Part shown: in pieces, positions 25,306 to 34,279 of the stretch | Position numbering within the stretch: position 1 is the first letter of the stretch | Layout: every line of letters starts with the position of its first letter | Origin: G963665925 sp963678925 | GTDB lineage: Bacteria; Bacillota; Clostridia; Peptostreptococcales; Acidaminobacteraceae | Length of the DNA stretch: 64,000 nucleotides | Direction of reading: 5' to 3' | Assembly: GCA_963678925.1 (NCBI GenBank) | Contig: OY787533.1 | Location: 1,054,001 to 1,118,000 of the forward strand | Notes under the pieces: generated by a model | What the model saw: the letters and a program-made list of their open reading frames with translations, nothing else | Databases searched by the model: none | Told to the model about the DNA's origin: nothing | Translations under genes and position numbers: made by a program

Positions 25306-25323
25306 TGTAGTCTTATCACTACA
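25306..25323. promoter_or_regulatory. Candidate upstream activator site 1 for the ato operon
   Basis: TGTAGT-CTTATC-ACTACA is a perfect inverted repeat about 235 bases upstream of the -24/-12 promoter. The motif recurs at 25408-25430. Paired distant dyads are typical binding sites of sigma-54 activators. Confidence 0.5.
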
Positions 25324-25407
25324 TTTTTTGCAAATTTGAGCACTAAAACGATTTCTGTGTACATTTTGACCTACATTTGTCCTGTAAATAGGTAAATATA
25401 TTGCTTT

Positions 25408-25430
25408 TGTAGGTGAAACACTACACTACA
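25408..25430. promoter_or_regulatory. Candidate upstream activator site 2 for the ato operon
   Basis: TGTAG and a doubled CTACA (25421-25430) repeat the half-sites of the first dyad about 100 bases further downstream. Confidence 0.45.
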
Positions 25431-25555
25431 TGCCCAATTTTTTCTTTGCAAATTCACACGTATTTGAAATCGTTAAAATTATATCAATATTTAAATCCAC
25501 ACAGCCCTTGTCCTGCAAGGCTTTCGCCTTTTTACTTATTTCGAAACAGAAAAAC

Positions 25556-25570
25556 TGGCACAGGCCTTGC
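25556..25570 (+). promoter_or_regulatory. Sigma-54 (-24/-12) promoter of the ato operon
   Basis: TGGCAC-AGGCC-TTGC matches the sigma-54 consensus TGGCAC-N5-TTGC exactly, with GG and GC 12 bases apart. It sits 56 bases upstream of the atoD ATG. The sigma-54 activator gene lies at the end of the same locus. Confidence 0.85.
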
Positions 25571-25625
25571 GTATATTATGTATGGAAACTTAGAAAATGA
25601 AAGCAGGAACGTGAGGAGGCATTTC

Positions 25626-26276
25626 ATGAAAAAGTCAATGGGGATCGACGATGCGATCTCAAAAATCTCAGATGGCATGACGCTTATGATTGGCGGTTTT
25701 CTGACTGTAGGCAGTCCATGCAAAGTTATTGAAGCGCTGGTTGAATCTGGTGTAAAGGATTTGACAATCATCTGCAACGACACAGGCTATATGGATAAGG
25801 GGATTGGCAAGCTGGTGGTCAACAACCAGGTTAAGAAAGTCATTACCTCTCACATTGGCACCAATAAGGAAACTGGCAGAAAGATGAGTGCAGGCGAAAT
25901 GGATGTCGAGCTCGTTCCACAGGGCACACTTGCTGAACGCATACGTTCAGGCGGTGCTGGCCTGGGCGGCGTACTGACACCTATTGGAATTGGCACACCT
26001 GTTGCAGAGGGAAAACCCATTATTGAAGTAAAAGGAAAGGCCTATATTCTCGAAGAGCCCCTTCGTGCTGACGTCGCACTCCTGCACGGCTCACAGGTCG
26101 ATGAAAAGGGAAATACATACTATCACCAGGCAACACGCAATTTCAACCCGATCATGGCGACAGCAGCAGATATCGTCATCGTCGAAGCAGAAGAACTTGT
26201 GCCTGTCGGCACACTGGACCCACACATGGTTATGACACCTGGTCTCTTCGTAGACCACATTGTTTCGGAGGTGTAG
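25626..26276 (+). CDS. atoD: Acetate/acetoacetate CoA-transferase alpha subunit
   Basis: The 216-residue protein is a type I CoA-transferase alpha subunit: 'GMTLMIGGFLTVGSPCKVIEAL' at the start and the 'GSGLGG'-like 'GGAGLGGVLTP' loop near residue 120. With AtoA it moves CoA between acetyl-CoA and short-chain acids such as acetoacetate or butyrate. GAGGAGG precedes the ATG; the in-frame upstream extension lies across the sigma-54 promoter and is not translated. atoA starts 2 bases after its stop. Confidence 0.94.
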   Translation: MKKSMGIDDAISKISDGMTLMIGGFLTVGSPCKVIEALVESGVKDLTIICNDTGYMDKGIGKLVVNNQVKKVITSHIGTNKETGRKMSAGEMDVELVPQGTLAERIRSGGAGLGGVLTPIGIGTPVAEGKPIIEVKGKAYILEEPLRADVALLHGSQVDEKGNTYYHQATRNFNPIMATAADIVIVEAEELVPVGTLDPHMVMTPGLFVDHIVSEV

Positions 26277-26278
26277 AT

Positions 26279-26926
26279 ATGAACGTAAAAGAAATCATCG
26301 CAAAACGTGTCGCAAAAGAATTCAAGGATGGAGATGTTGTGAATCTTGGAATCGGTCTGCCGACTATGGTAGCCGACTATGTTCCAGAAGGAGTCGAGCT
26401 CATACTCCATTCAGAAAATGGATTTACAGGCATTGGAGCTGCTCCAGAAGCAGACCAAATTGAGAAGGACCTTGTCAATGCCGGCGGCATGCCTGCCAGC
26501 ATTCTTCCAGGCGGTTCCTTCTTTGACAGCGCCATGTCATTTACCATCATCCGCGGCGGACATCTTGACGCTACAGTGCTTGGGGCACTTCAGGTCGATG
26601 AAAAGGGCAATCTGGCCAACTGGATGATTCCAGGCAAGCTCGTTCCAGGTATGGGCGGCGCCATGGACCTCGTTGGTGGCGCGAAACAGGTTATCGTTGC
26701 AATGCAGCATACTGCAAAGGGCAGCCATAAGATCATGAAGGACTGCAACCTGCCTCTAACAGGCGCTGGAAAGGTCAGCAAAATCATTACAGAAATGGGC
26801 GTCATGGCTGTCGTGCCTGAAGGCCTACTCCTGACTGAATACAATCCGGAGTTTTCGCTTGAAGACATTCAAACTGCAACTGAAGCTGAACTAATCATCT
26901 CGGAAACACTTAAGACAATGTTCTAA
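26279..26926 (+). CDS. atoA: Acetate/acetoacetate CoA-transferase beta subunit
   Basis: The 215-residue beta subunit shows 'GDVVNLGIGLPTMVADYVPEG' and the active-site 'HSENGFTGIG', whose Glu forms the CoA thioester. 'GGHLDATVLGALQVDEKGNLANWMIPGK' is also family-typical. It is tightly coupled to atoD, with the GGAGGTG site overlapping the atoD stop. Confidence 0.94.
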   Translation: MNVKEIIAKRVAKEFKDGDVVNLGIGLPTMVADYVPEGVELILHSENGFTGIGAAPEADQIEKDLVNAGGMPASILPGGSFFDSAMSFTIIRGGHLDATVLGALQVDEKGNLANWMIPGKLVPGMGGAMDLVGGAKQVIVAMQHTAKGSHKIMKDCNLPLTGAGKVSKIITEMGVMAVVPEGLLLTEYNPEFSLEDIQTATEAELIISETLKTMF

Positions 26927-26956
26927 TTCTAACTTATATTCTAAGGAGGTCGTTTC

Positions 26957-28315
26957 ATGTTCAAAAAAATCTCAAGGGGCTGTGTACGCATTGTACAAAA
27001 CTACTTGCCCGATCCATTCCTGTTTGCAGTCATCCTAACTTTTGTGGTCCTACTCGCAGGTGTTGGACTGACAGCGCAGACGCCACTGGCAATGATTCTT
27101 CACTGGAGCGGAAGCTTCTGGAATCTGCTCGCATTCTCCATGCAGATGTGTCTGGTACTTGTAACAGGCCATACTCTGGCAAGCACACCGGTTGTAAAAA
27201 AGCTTCTTAGAAATCTTTCAAAGCTCTGTAAAACACCCCTTCAGGCAATCGTAGCCGTAACTTTCGTTTCGACAATCGCCTGCTGGATCAACTGGGGCTT
27301 CGGCCTTGTCATCGGCGCGCTTTACGCTCGCCAGCTTGCCCGTGAAGTCAAAGGCGTTGACTACCGTCTATTGATTGCATCGGCATACTCAGGCTTTATC
27401 GTATGGCACTCGGGCCTATCCGGTTCAATTCCGCTAAAGCTTGCAACACCTGGAGATGGTCTAGCTGCTGCAACAAACGGTGCAGTCGTTGACCCAATCA
27501 GCACATCACTTACAATTTTTTCACCCTTTAACCTCGTTATTTTCGGAATCATTCTCGTTACTATGCCGTTCGTAAACCGTGCAATGCATCCTTCAAAGGA
27601 CGAAGTCATTACCGTTGACCCTGCCCTTCTTGAAGATGACGACGAGGATCAAGGCATGATCAGCCATAACAATACTTTTGCTGACCGCATTGAAAACAGC
27701 CCAGTCATGTCCATGCTCATTGGCGTCATGGGTCTCATTTACATAGGCTACTACTTTGCAATGAACGGTTTCGAGCTCAACTTGAACATCGTTAACTTCG
27801 TATTCCTATTCATTGGTATCTTGCTTCACAAAACACCGCGCCGGTTCCTCGACGCTATAAAATCTGCCGGTAAGGGCGCAGCGCCTATCATTCTTCAGTT
27901 CCCATTCTACGCTGGTATCATGGGCATGATGGTGGGTGTTAATCCAGAAACAGGCACTTCTCTGGCTGGTCTTATTTCACAGGGCTTTGTCAACATTTCC
28001 AACCAAACTACTTACCCACTGTTTACTTTCCTCAGCGCTGGTATTGTAAACTTCTTCGTTCCATCGGGTGGCGGCCAGTGGGCTGTTCAGGCCCCTATCA
28101 TGATGCCTGCCGGTGCCGAACTGGGTGTATCAGCTGCTAAAACAGGTATGGCCATCGCATGGGGTGATGCGTGGACAAACATGATTCAGCCATTCTGGGC
28201 ACTGCCTGCACTGGGTATTGCCAATCTTGGCGCACGTGACATTATGGGATTCTGCCTTGTAGATCTGCTCTACAGTGGTGTAATCATAGCCTGCGGACTT
28301 ATGTTCCTAGGATAA
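26957..28315 (+). CDS. atoE: AtoE-family short-chain fatty acid transporter
   Basis: The 452-residue protein has about 10-12 membrane spans and AtoE features ('LPDPFLFAVILTFVVLLAGV', 'WINWGFGLVIGALYAR', 'FFVPSGGGQWAVQAPIMMPA', 'WGDAWTNMIQPFWALPALGIA'). AtoE proteins take up short-chain fatty acids such as acetoacetate or butyrate. AAGGAGG precedes the ATG and the gene lies between atoA and the thiolase gene, giving uptake and activation in one operon. Confidence 0.93.
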   Translation: MFKKISRGCVRIVQNYLPDPFLFAVILTFVVLLAGVGLTAQTPLAMILHWSGSFWNLLAFSMQMCLVLVTGHTLASTPVVKKLLRNLSKLCKTPLQAIVAVTFVSTIACWINWGFGLVIGALYARQLAREVKGVDYRLLIASAYSGFIVWHSGLSGSIPLKLATPGDGLAAATNGAVVDPISTSLTIFSPFNLVIFGIILVTMPFVNRAMHPSKDEVITVDPALLEDDDEDQGMISHNNTFADRIENSPVMSMLIGVMGLIYIGYYFAMNGFELNLNIVNFVFLFIGILLHKTPRRFLDAIKSAGKGAAPIILQFPFYAGIMGMMVGVNPETGTSLAGLISQGFVNISNQTTYPLFTFLSAGIVNFFVPSGGGQWAVQAPIMMPAGAELGVSAAKTGMAIAWGDAWTNMIQPFWALPALGIANLGARDIMGFCLVDLLYSGVIIACGLMFLG

Positions 28316-28372
28316 GTATTAAAAGGCGTTACCTAGCACGAAGCATGTAATTTGAGAAATGGGGAGTAAGAC

Positions 28373-29554
28373 ATGAAAGAAGTCGTTATCGTTTCAGCAG
28401 TAAGAACCGCCATTGGTACCTTTGGCGGCACACTCAAGGATATCCCACCGGTTGATCTTGGCGCGACTGTCATCAAGGCAGCGCTTGAAAGAGCAAAGGT
28501 GGCAGGCTCCGATGTAGATGAAGTCGTTATGGGCTGTGTGCTCCAGGCAGGATATGGACAGGGCGTGGCCAGACAAGCCTCTGTAAAGGCCGGAATTCCG
28601 GTTGAAAAACCAGCTTGGACACTCAATATGATTTGCGGCTCAGGACTCAAGTCCGTTTCAGTCGCATATGACATGATTCAGGCAGGCAGCGCAGACATTG
28701 TGGTTGCCGGCGGCACTGAAAACATGAGCCTGGCACCATACACCCTACCCTCTGCACGCTGGGGACAGCGCATGGGAAACGGCAAGACTGTGGACATCAT
28801 GGTCAATGACGGCCTATGGGACGCTTTCAACGATTATCACATGGGTGTCACTGCTGAAAACATTGTAGACCATTGGCAACTGACCCGCCAAGCGCAGGAC
28901 CAGTTTGCCCTTGAAAGTCAGCAAAAGGCGGCTAAGGCAACGGAATCAGGACGCTTCGAAAATGAAATTGTGCCTGTAATCATTCCGCAGCGCAAAGGCG
29001 ACCCGATTATTTTTAAAGCTGATGAACATATTAAGTCAAATACTACGCTGGAAAAACTAAACGCGCTAAGACCCGCCTTTAAAAAGAACGGCTCGGTTAC
29101 AGCCGGAAACGCCTCAGGCATAAACGACGGTGCAGCAGCACTCGTTGTCATGAGCGGTGATAAGGCAAAGGCCCTCGGGCTCAGACCACTTTGCACAATC
29201 ATCGGCCATGCCTCTGCAGGTGTCGATCCCTCCATTATGGGGATCGGTCCAGTTGGAGCCGTTCAAAAGGCACTTTCAAAAGCTGACCTGACCAAAGACC
29301 AAATTGACCTGGTTGAAGCGAATGAAGCCTTTGCAGCGCAGTCACTGGCTGTACTTGAAGAACTTGACTTTGACAGATCCATCGTCAACGTCAATGGTGG
29401 TGCAATCGCCCTCGGTCACCCGATTGGTGCATCTGGAGCAAGAATATTCGTCACGCTGATTCACGAGTTGACCAAACGTGAGTCAGCCCAATACGGACTT
29501 GCTACACTTTGTATCGGTGGTGGGATGGGAGAAGCCATCATCATTAAAAAATAA
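28373..29554 (+). CDS. Acetyl-CoA C-acetyltransferase (thiolase)
   Basis: The 393-residue protein is a degradative/biosynthetic thiolase. The acylated Cys88 is in 'NMICGSGLKS', the His in 'GHPIGASGAR' near 349, and the second Cys in 'TLCIGGGMG' near 379. It cleaves acetoacetyl-CoA to two acetyl-CoA, the last step after CoA transfer by AtoDA; the reverse reaction is also possible. A GGGGAG site precedes the ATG. It is the last gene before a strong terminator. Confidence 0.95.
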   Translation: MKEVVIVSAVRTAIGTFGGTLKDIPPVDLGATVIKAALERAKVAGSDVDEVVMGCVLQAGYGQGVARQASVKAGIPVEKPAWTLNMICGSGLKSVSVAYDMIQAGSADIVVAGGTENMSLAPYTLPSARWGQRMGNGKTVDIMVNDGLWDAFNDYHMGVTAENIVDHWQLTRQAQDQFALESQQKAAKATESGRFENEIVPVIIPQRKGDPIIFKADEHIKSNTTLEKLNALRPAFKKNGSVTAGNASGINDGAAALVVMSGDKAKALGLRPLCTIIGHASAGVDPSIMGIGPVGAVQKALSKADLTKDQIDLVEANEAFAAQSLAVLEELDFDRSIVNVNGGAIALGHPIGASGARIFVTLIHELTKRESAQYGLATLCIGGGMGEAIIIKK

Positions 29555-29588
29555 TAGGAAACTGAAAAGACGCATTCCAAATCAGAAC

Positions 29589-29633
29589 TGGACCACATAA
29601 GTGCCCCATTTGAGCACTTTGTGGTCCTTTTTC
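29589..29633 (+). terminator. Terminator of the ato operon
   Basis: GGACCACA-n-AAGTGC pairs with GCACTT-n-GTGGTCC and TTTTT follows. Confidence 0.9.
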
Positions 29634-29781
29634 GTGCATTCGCCTTTTAAGCTGTAAAAGACCAGAAAATTACTATAGAATAAACATGAACACAAGCTTA
29701 TTCCAAAGAAAATTTAGTCATATAATTTGATCATAGAGTGATTTTTAAGACGCGTGAAACGACGCTGGCAGGCAGGTGACT

Positions 29782-31386
29782 ATGATGGGCAAAAAACATC
29801 TGAATACGGGCTATAAGAACTCAAGGGAGCAACTCGCCATATTTGATGAGTTTGTCGAAAAGGCTTATGAAGGTATGGTGGTCGTCGATGCAGAGGGCCG
29901 TATTACCAAATTCAAGTATGAAAAGTTGCTCGGCATCAAAGAAGAAGACGCCATAGGCAAGCATATAACCGAAGTCATTGAAAACACACGGCTTCATAAG
30001 GTTGTCAAAACTGGAAAGCCCGAAATCGGTGATTTGCAGATAATCAATGGCCATGAAATGGTCACTACAAGAATTCCCATAGAACGTGACGGCAAAATCG
30101 TCGGTGCAGTCGGCACAGTTCTTTTTAAGGATGTTTCTCAGGTCAAGTACATGGCTGAGCATATTGATAACATGCACCAGCAGATGAAAAAGTACAAACA
30201 TGCATCAAAGCATTTGAACCAGGCAAAATACACATTCGACAGTATTTTGACCCAAAATCCTAGAATGCTCTACCTGATCGACACCGCAAGACGCGCTGCC
30301 GAGACCAATTCAACCGTATGCATTCAGGGCGGCAGTGGAACAGGCAAGGAACTCTTTGCACACGCCATTCATAATGAAAGCAACCGTAACTATGGTCCCT
30401 TTGTAAAAATCAACTGCGCTGCCATTCCGGACACACTCATGGAGTCGGAACTCTTTGGTTATGATCCCGGCGCCTTTACGGGCGCAGCCACGACAGGGAA
30501 AATCGGCAAATTTGAGCTCGCAAGCGGCGGGACCATTTTTCTGGATGAAATTGGAACCATGCCCCTTGAAATGCAGGCCAAGCTTCTCAGAGTTCTTGAG
30601 GAGCGTGAGTTTGAACATATCGGCGGAAACGATAAGATCGAAATTGATGTGCGCGTTATTGCCGCAACAAATGAAGACCTGCGCAGTCTGGTAAAGGCAG
30701 GTCGCTTCAGAGAAGACCTTTATTACCGTCTTGATGTTGTCAGCCTCAAGATTCCGCCCCTATCTGTACGGCATGACGACATTCCTATTTTGGCCCAGTC
30801 CATGCTCCAGAGCTTTCTTGTGACATACCCTCATGGTCCCACTGCCTTTTCAGACGGCGCCATGAAGCTTCTAAAAAAATACGACTGGCCCGGCAATGTC
30901 AGAGAGCTTCGAAATGTGGTCGAACGCTCCGTCAATATGGCGCGTTCAAAAGTCATTTATTCCAAAGACATGCCCCAGTACATTCGCAGTCTCAGGGACA
31001 CTGCAGAAAGACCTGAAGTTCATGAAAATATCTCTAAAGACCGGTTTGCAGACGCTTTTGACACTACTTACGATAATGCTTTTGAGAGTACTTCTGATAG
31101 TAGACTCAACCAGGCCGTTTTGGACAGGTTTGATGAAAGCTTTGATGACGGTTTTTCCCATGACCATGATGAAGACTTCATTCAAACGGACTCAATCGAG
31201 CATGACCTTTCAAAGGTGACCAATAGAGAGCTTAATCTGCAGCACCAGATTGAACTCTTGGAGCCGCGCGTCATTGAAGAAGCCCTGCACCGATGTGATG
31301 GCAACCGAACAGAAGCCGCCAAAATGCTGGGACTTCATCGAACTTCCCTTTACAAGAAGTTGGGGAAATACGGTATTTATTTATAA
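29782..31386 (+). CDS. Sigma-54-dependent PAS/AAA+/Fis transcriptional activator
   Basis: The ~534-residue protein has a PAS sensor (about 20-125), a short coiled coil, an AAA+ domain (about 155-395) and a Fis-type helix-turn-helix at the C-terminus ('NRTEAAKMLGLHRTSLYKKLG'). The AAA+ domain shows Walker A 'GGSGTGKE' and the sigma-54 contact loop GAFTGA. An unusual ~100-residue acidic linker separates AAA+ and helix-turn-helix. It is encoded directly after the ato operon, which has a -24/-12 promoter, so it very probably activates that operon in response to a small acid or CoA ester. I choose the ATG at 29782 over an in-frame GTG at 29776. Confidence 0.93.
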   Translation: MMGKKHLNTGYKNSREQLAIFDEFVEKAYEGMVVVDAEGRITKFKYEKLLGIKEEDAIGKHITEVIENTRLHKVVKTGKPEIGDLQIINGHEMVTTRIPIERDGKIVGAVGTVLFKDVSQVKYMAEHIDNMHQQMKKYKHASKHLNQAKYTFDSILTQNPRMLYLIDTARRAAETNSTVCIQGGSGTGKELFAHAIHNESNRNYGPFVKINCAAIPDTLMESELFGYDPGAFTGAATTGKIGKFELASGGTIFLDEIGTMPLEMQAKLLRVLEEREFEHIGGNDKIEIDVRVIAATNEDLRSLVKAGRFREDLYYRLDVVSLKIPPLSVRHDDIPILAQSMLQSFLVTYPHGPTAFSDGAMKLLKKYDWPGNVRELRNVVERSVNMARSKVIYSKDMPQYIRSLRDTAERPEVHENISKDRFADAFDTTYDNAFESTSDSRLNQAVLDRFDESFDDGFSHDHDEDFIQTDSIEHDLSKVTNRELNLQHQIELLEPRVIEEALHRCDGNRTEAAKMLGLHRTSLYKKLGKYGIYL

Positions 31387-31430
31387 ACATACACCCTCTA
31401 TATGAAAGAGGAAAACATTGACCAACAATA

Positions 31431-31500
31431 AAGGAGCCCACAGGCATAGGTCGTTTCAGTCATGATTTACGACACCGCTTGTGTGCTCCTTCTATTTTTC
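31431..31500. terminator. Bidirectional terminator between convergent genes
   Basis: AAGGAGC (31431-) pairs with GCTCCTT (ending 31491), with inner GTCGT/ACGAC. T-rich runs follow on both strands. It serves the activator gene and the CobW-like gene. Confidence 0.65.
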
Positions 31501-31522
31501 CAAGGCGCTTTTTTCAGTTGAT

Positions 31523-32455
31523 CTATCTTAGCTTCATAGTCGTACCGACATGTTCTTCCCAGGCCGCAAAAATCGGTTTAATGACATGGGGACCAATTTT
31601 CGATATGAAAACAATGCCCTGATTCTCAATGGTTTTATCTGCAGGCTTAAAATCAATGCGCTTGCCAACCACATCAACCTGTTGGCATCCATCTTCCATT
31701 TCCACAAAGCCTTTGATTCTATAACAGTCTTTGCAAATTACCTCCAAAAACTTCACGAGCTTTTCTTTTTCAATACTTTCAGAAGTCGTCAGCTGCAGGG
31801 TCTTCGGCTTGTTTTCTTCCTTGTTGTAGGTTTCATCAAACCGCATAGGACTTAGTGACAGCAAGTCTTCTTTCATGAAATCCCAGTTGAAGGCGCCAAA
31901 ATTCGCTTCTTCAATGATAATGTCACTTTTGATGTCTCTCAGCACGGTCTCTATTTTACTTTTCTCTTCTTCGGCAATCAGGTCAACCTTATTGAGGATT
32001 GCCAGTTGGGCATGCTTGACCTGCTTGACTACAGTTTCAATTTCTTCCATCTGGTCAAGAAAATGTGCACCGTCTACAACGCATATGGCACCGCGGTAGT
32101 CCATGGCACCCGGCTTAATGGAATGCAGTGCATCAAGGATTTCATTCATATTGGATGGATCTGCAAGACCAGAGCCTTCTACAAACAGATACTCTACATC
32201 TCTTTCCGACATTTCCCGAAGAGCATCCACGAACGACAGCTGGAGACAGGAACAGAATATGGACCCGCGATTGATTTCAATCATCTCAAGACCATCTTTT
32301 CGAATAATATCCCCATCAATACCCATTTTGCCAAATTCGTTCTGGATAACCCCAACACGGCTTCCATCCGTCTTTTCAAGAACATTCTTAAGGAAGCTGG
32401 TTTTTCCGGCACCTAAGAAGCCAGTTACCGTATAGAGCTTTACTGGTTGGATCAT
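31523..32455 (-). CDS. CobW/COG0523-family GTPase (metal chaperone)
   Basis: The 310-residue protein has the G3E GTPase signature: Walker A 'GFLGAGKTS' (12-20), 'VEGSGLADPS', and the guanine motif 'LNKVDL'. COG0523 members insert or distribute metals such as zinc, cobalt or nickel. The usual metal motif GCxCC is here 'GSIFCSC', so one cysteine is displaced. GAGGTG precedes the ATG. No metal enzyme or Zur gene lies nearby, so metal and client are unknown. Confidence 0.85.
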   Translation of the reverse strand: MIQPVKLYTVTGFLGAGKTSFLKNVLEKTDGSRVGVIQNEFGKMGIDGDIIRKDGLEMIEINRGSIFCSCLQLSFVDALREMSERDVEYLFVEGSGLADPSNMNEILDALHSIKPGAMDYRGAICVVDGAHFLDQMEEIETVVKQVKHAQLAILNKVDLIAEEEKSKIETVLRDIKSDIIIEEANFGAFNWDFMKEDLLSLSPMRFDETYNKEENKPKTLQLTTSESIEKEKLVKFLEVICKDCYRIKGFVEMEDGCQQVDVVGKRIDFKPADKTIENQGIVFISKIGPHVIKPIFAAWEEHVGTTMKLR

Positions 32456-32716
32456 AAGTCACCTCATTCATCAGTTTTCACAAATTACTCTGAATTATTC
32501 ACGCAGCATGCACACAATCAGCTGGTCAGATGCAAATAAGTCAGACGATAGGTTCACCCTATAATGATAGCATAGATGAGACCTGCAATATACCCATTGA
32601 TGGTCTGACTTCTATTTTCACATCATACCTGGCTGTTTAGACCCGTTAATGATTAGAGACCCTGGATAATGGTATAATTTTTACGATTATAAAACATGCT
32701 ATTTATAAGTATGTGA
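32456..32716. other. Intergenic region left of the TnpB element
   Basis: I see no gene. A plus-strand TATAAT at 32673-32678 could have been a promoter of the secreted-protein gene now at 34280 before the element inserted; no convincing -35 accompanies it. Confidence 0.3.
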
Positions 32717-32719
32717 AAG

Positions 32720-32930
32720 GTGTGAATGAACCTCCCGCCACTTATCTGACACAGTCAGCTTGAAGTGGGGGTTTCCTATCTGAAAAACAATAATTCTTTC
32801 ACAGGACATCGGTTTTGCCGGTGTCTTTCGTGTTTTACCACGGAAATGCATACTGTTCCAAAATAGGCAACACTCGCACACGTCATATGTATGCGAGAGG
32901 GCGGGAACCCGCCATTTACTACTTCTCGCT
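32720..32930 (-). ncRNA. Probable omega RNA of TnpB
   Basis: The region from the tnpB stop to the element's right end is structured, GC-richer than its surroundings, and ends in the hairpin plus TTCATTCAC. In IS605 elements this segment is the guide RNA scaffold, with the guide taken from flanking DNA beyond the right end (minus strand, below about 32720). Confidence 0.5.
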
Positions 32931-34119
32931 AAGCGATACGTAGATACGTCAGTTTTTCGGTGTCGTAGAGATACCGAATGTCACCGTGGAGATACTTAGA
33001 CAAAATGTTCTTTGCGCCATGTATATCACGGTGTTCTGTATAACCACACCTACATATGTAATTGCGTGAGGAAACTTTCTGTTTTCTCTGGCAGACAGGG
33101 CATGTCTGCGAAGTATATGACTCTTCTTGCATCTCAAATGATATCCCTTTGGCTTCCAATTTGTAAGCAAGGCGCTCTTTGACTTGTCCAAAAGTCCAGT
33201 TGGATAACTTTTGACGCTGTCCTCTTCGAGCTTTCTTTTTCTTGCGGGTGTTTCTTTGAACTCCATCGGGATTACCCATTGCAACTTCTGTTACCTGATT
33301 GCTGATGCACCAGTCAACAAATTGCTTGGTTGTTTTGTGAACCATATCAGCTAATTGCGCTTCTGATTTTACAAGAATATATCGCTTCGCCTTGTTGTAT
33401 TTCTTCCACTGACGAGATCCTTTCTTACATTTCGACATTTTCTTCTGGAGCTCTCGAAGCTTCTTGTTTCTAAAGTTGTGAACAGCTCTTTGCTTTCTTC
33501 CTGTGATTATAAGTGCGCTTCCGCCTTCGCACGAAGCTGCAATCGAATGAATTTCGCCTGGATCGATAGCTGCCACTTTGCGCGGAAGAGACAACGCTTC
33601 AGGATTTTGGCCGTCATCATATGATATGCAGAGCATCAACGTTCTGTCGTAGATAAGCTCAATCTCTTTCACAGCTCCAATCGGTAGATTCGGCACTTTG
33701 ACACGTATCGGGGCTTGACGCTTCCTATTCCATATTCCAAGAGACAGGCTGATGAAGCCGCTTTCTTCAATTTTGAACGCCTTATCCACCCAAGTTGTAT
33801 TATAGTGTTTCTTTTTCTTGTAAGGGTACTTGTTTTTAAGACCAAGTTTTCTTGCTTCTCTAGCCCCATTCCTCGCTTCCAGATACGAGTGGCAAACCGC
33901 TTGCACACTCTGTGAATGAAGAGGAAACTTGCCTTTGGTTGCTTTCTGGATTTGAGTTTTATCCATCCATTTGCCTTCGTTGGCAAGTGAGTACTCTTTT
34001 GACTCTACAAGGCAGGCGTTCCACACCTCAGCAGAAATGCGGTTGCACTCAAATAGTCTGTTAATGTCTTGTTTTGTTGCTTCAAAAGGCGTCTTCAAGG
34101 TTCTGTACACAGTTTTCAC
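32929..34119 (-). CDS. tnpB: TnpB RNA-guided endonuclease
   Basis: The 396-residue protein has a TnpB/Fanzor/Cas12-related layout: an N-terminal helical/WED region, a RuvC-like nuclease and a CxxC...CxC zinc finger ('CPVC', 'CRCG') between RuvC parts. 'AAIDPGEIHSIAA' gives the first catalytic Asp and 'HRDIHGAKNI' the last. The middle motif reads 'VTEVAMGNPDG' without the usual Glu at that strand, while an 'EESYTSQTC' Glu may replace it. Translation may begin at the GTG at 34119 or the next in-frame GTG, 9 bases on. Confidence 0.88.
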   Translation of the reverse strand: MKTVYRTLKTPFEATKQDINRLFECNRISAEVWNACLVESKEYSLANEGKWMDKTQIQKATKGKFPLHSQSVQAVCHSYLEARNGAREARKLGLKNKYPYKKKKHYNTTWVDKAFKIEESGFISLSLGIWNRKRQAPIRVKVPNLPIGAVKEIELIYDRTLMLCISYDDGQNPEALSLPRKVAAIDPGEIHSIAASCEGGSALIITGRKQRAVHNFRNKKLRELQKKMSKCKKGSRQWKKYNKAKRYILVKSEAQLADMVHKTTKQFVDWCISNQVTEVAMGNPDGVQRNTRKKKKARRGQRQKLSNWTFGQVKERLAYKLEAKGISFEMQEESYTSQTCPVCQRKQKVSSRNYICRCGYTEHRDIHGAKNILSKYLHGDIRYLYDTEKLTYLRIA

Positions 34120-34279
34120 CTCACTTCGACTTTACAAAACTGATGTTCTCTCTAATTATAACAAAAAACCATATTTGTCATATGATTCCTTTGAAGACCG
34201 TGCTCTCCATCTCCCACCTACGCCGAATCGGTAAAGTTCGGGCGGCTTAGAGGAAGGAGACTTTCGCACACTATTTTAA

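Larger units (their letters stand above)
32717..34265 (-). mobile_element. IS200/IS605-type element with tnpB only (boundaries approximate)
   Basis: The element contains a full tnpB and no transposase tnpA. The right end (minus-strand 3') carries a hairpin, GAAGTGGGGG against CCTCCCGCCACTT (32731-32771), followed by TTCATTCACAC, typical of IS605-type right ends. The left end holds a smaller hairpin (about 34221-34244). Ends were placed from these structures, not from a target-site comparison. Lacking TnpA, it would depend on a partner transposase elsewhere. Confidence 0.65.
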
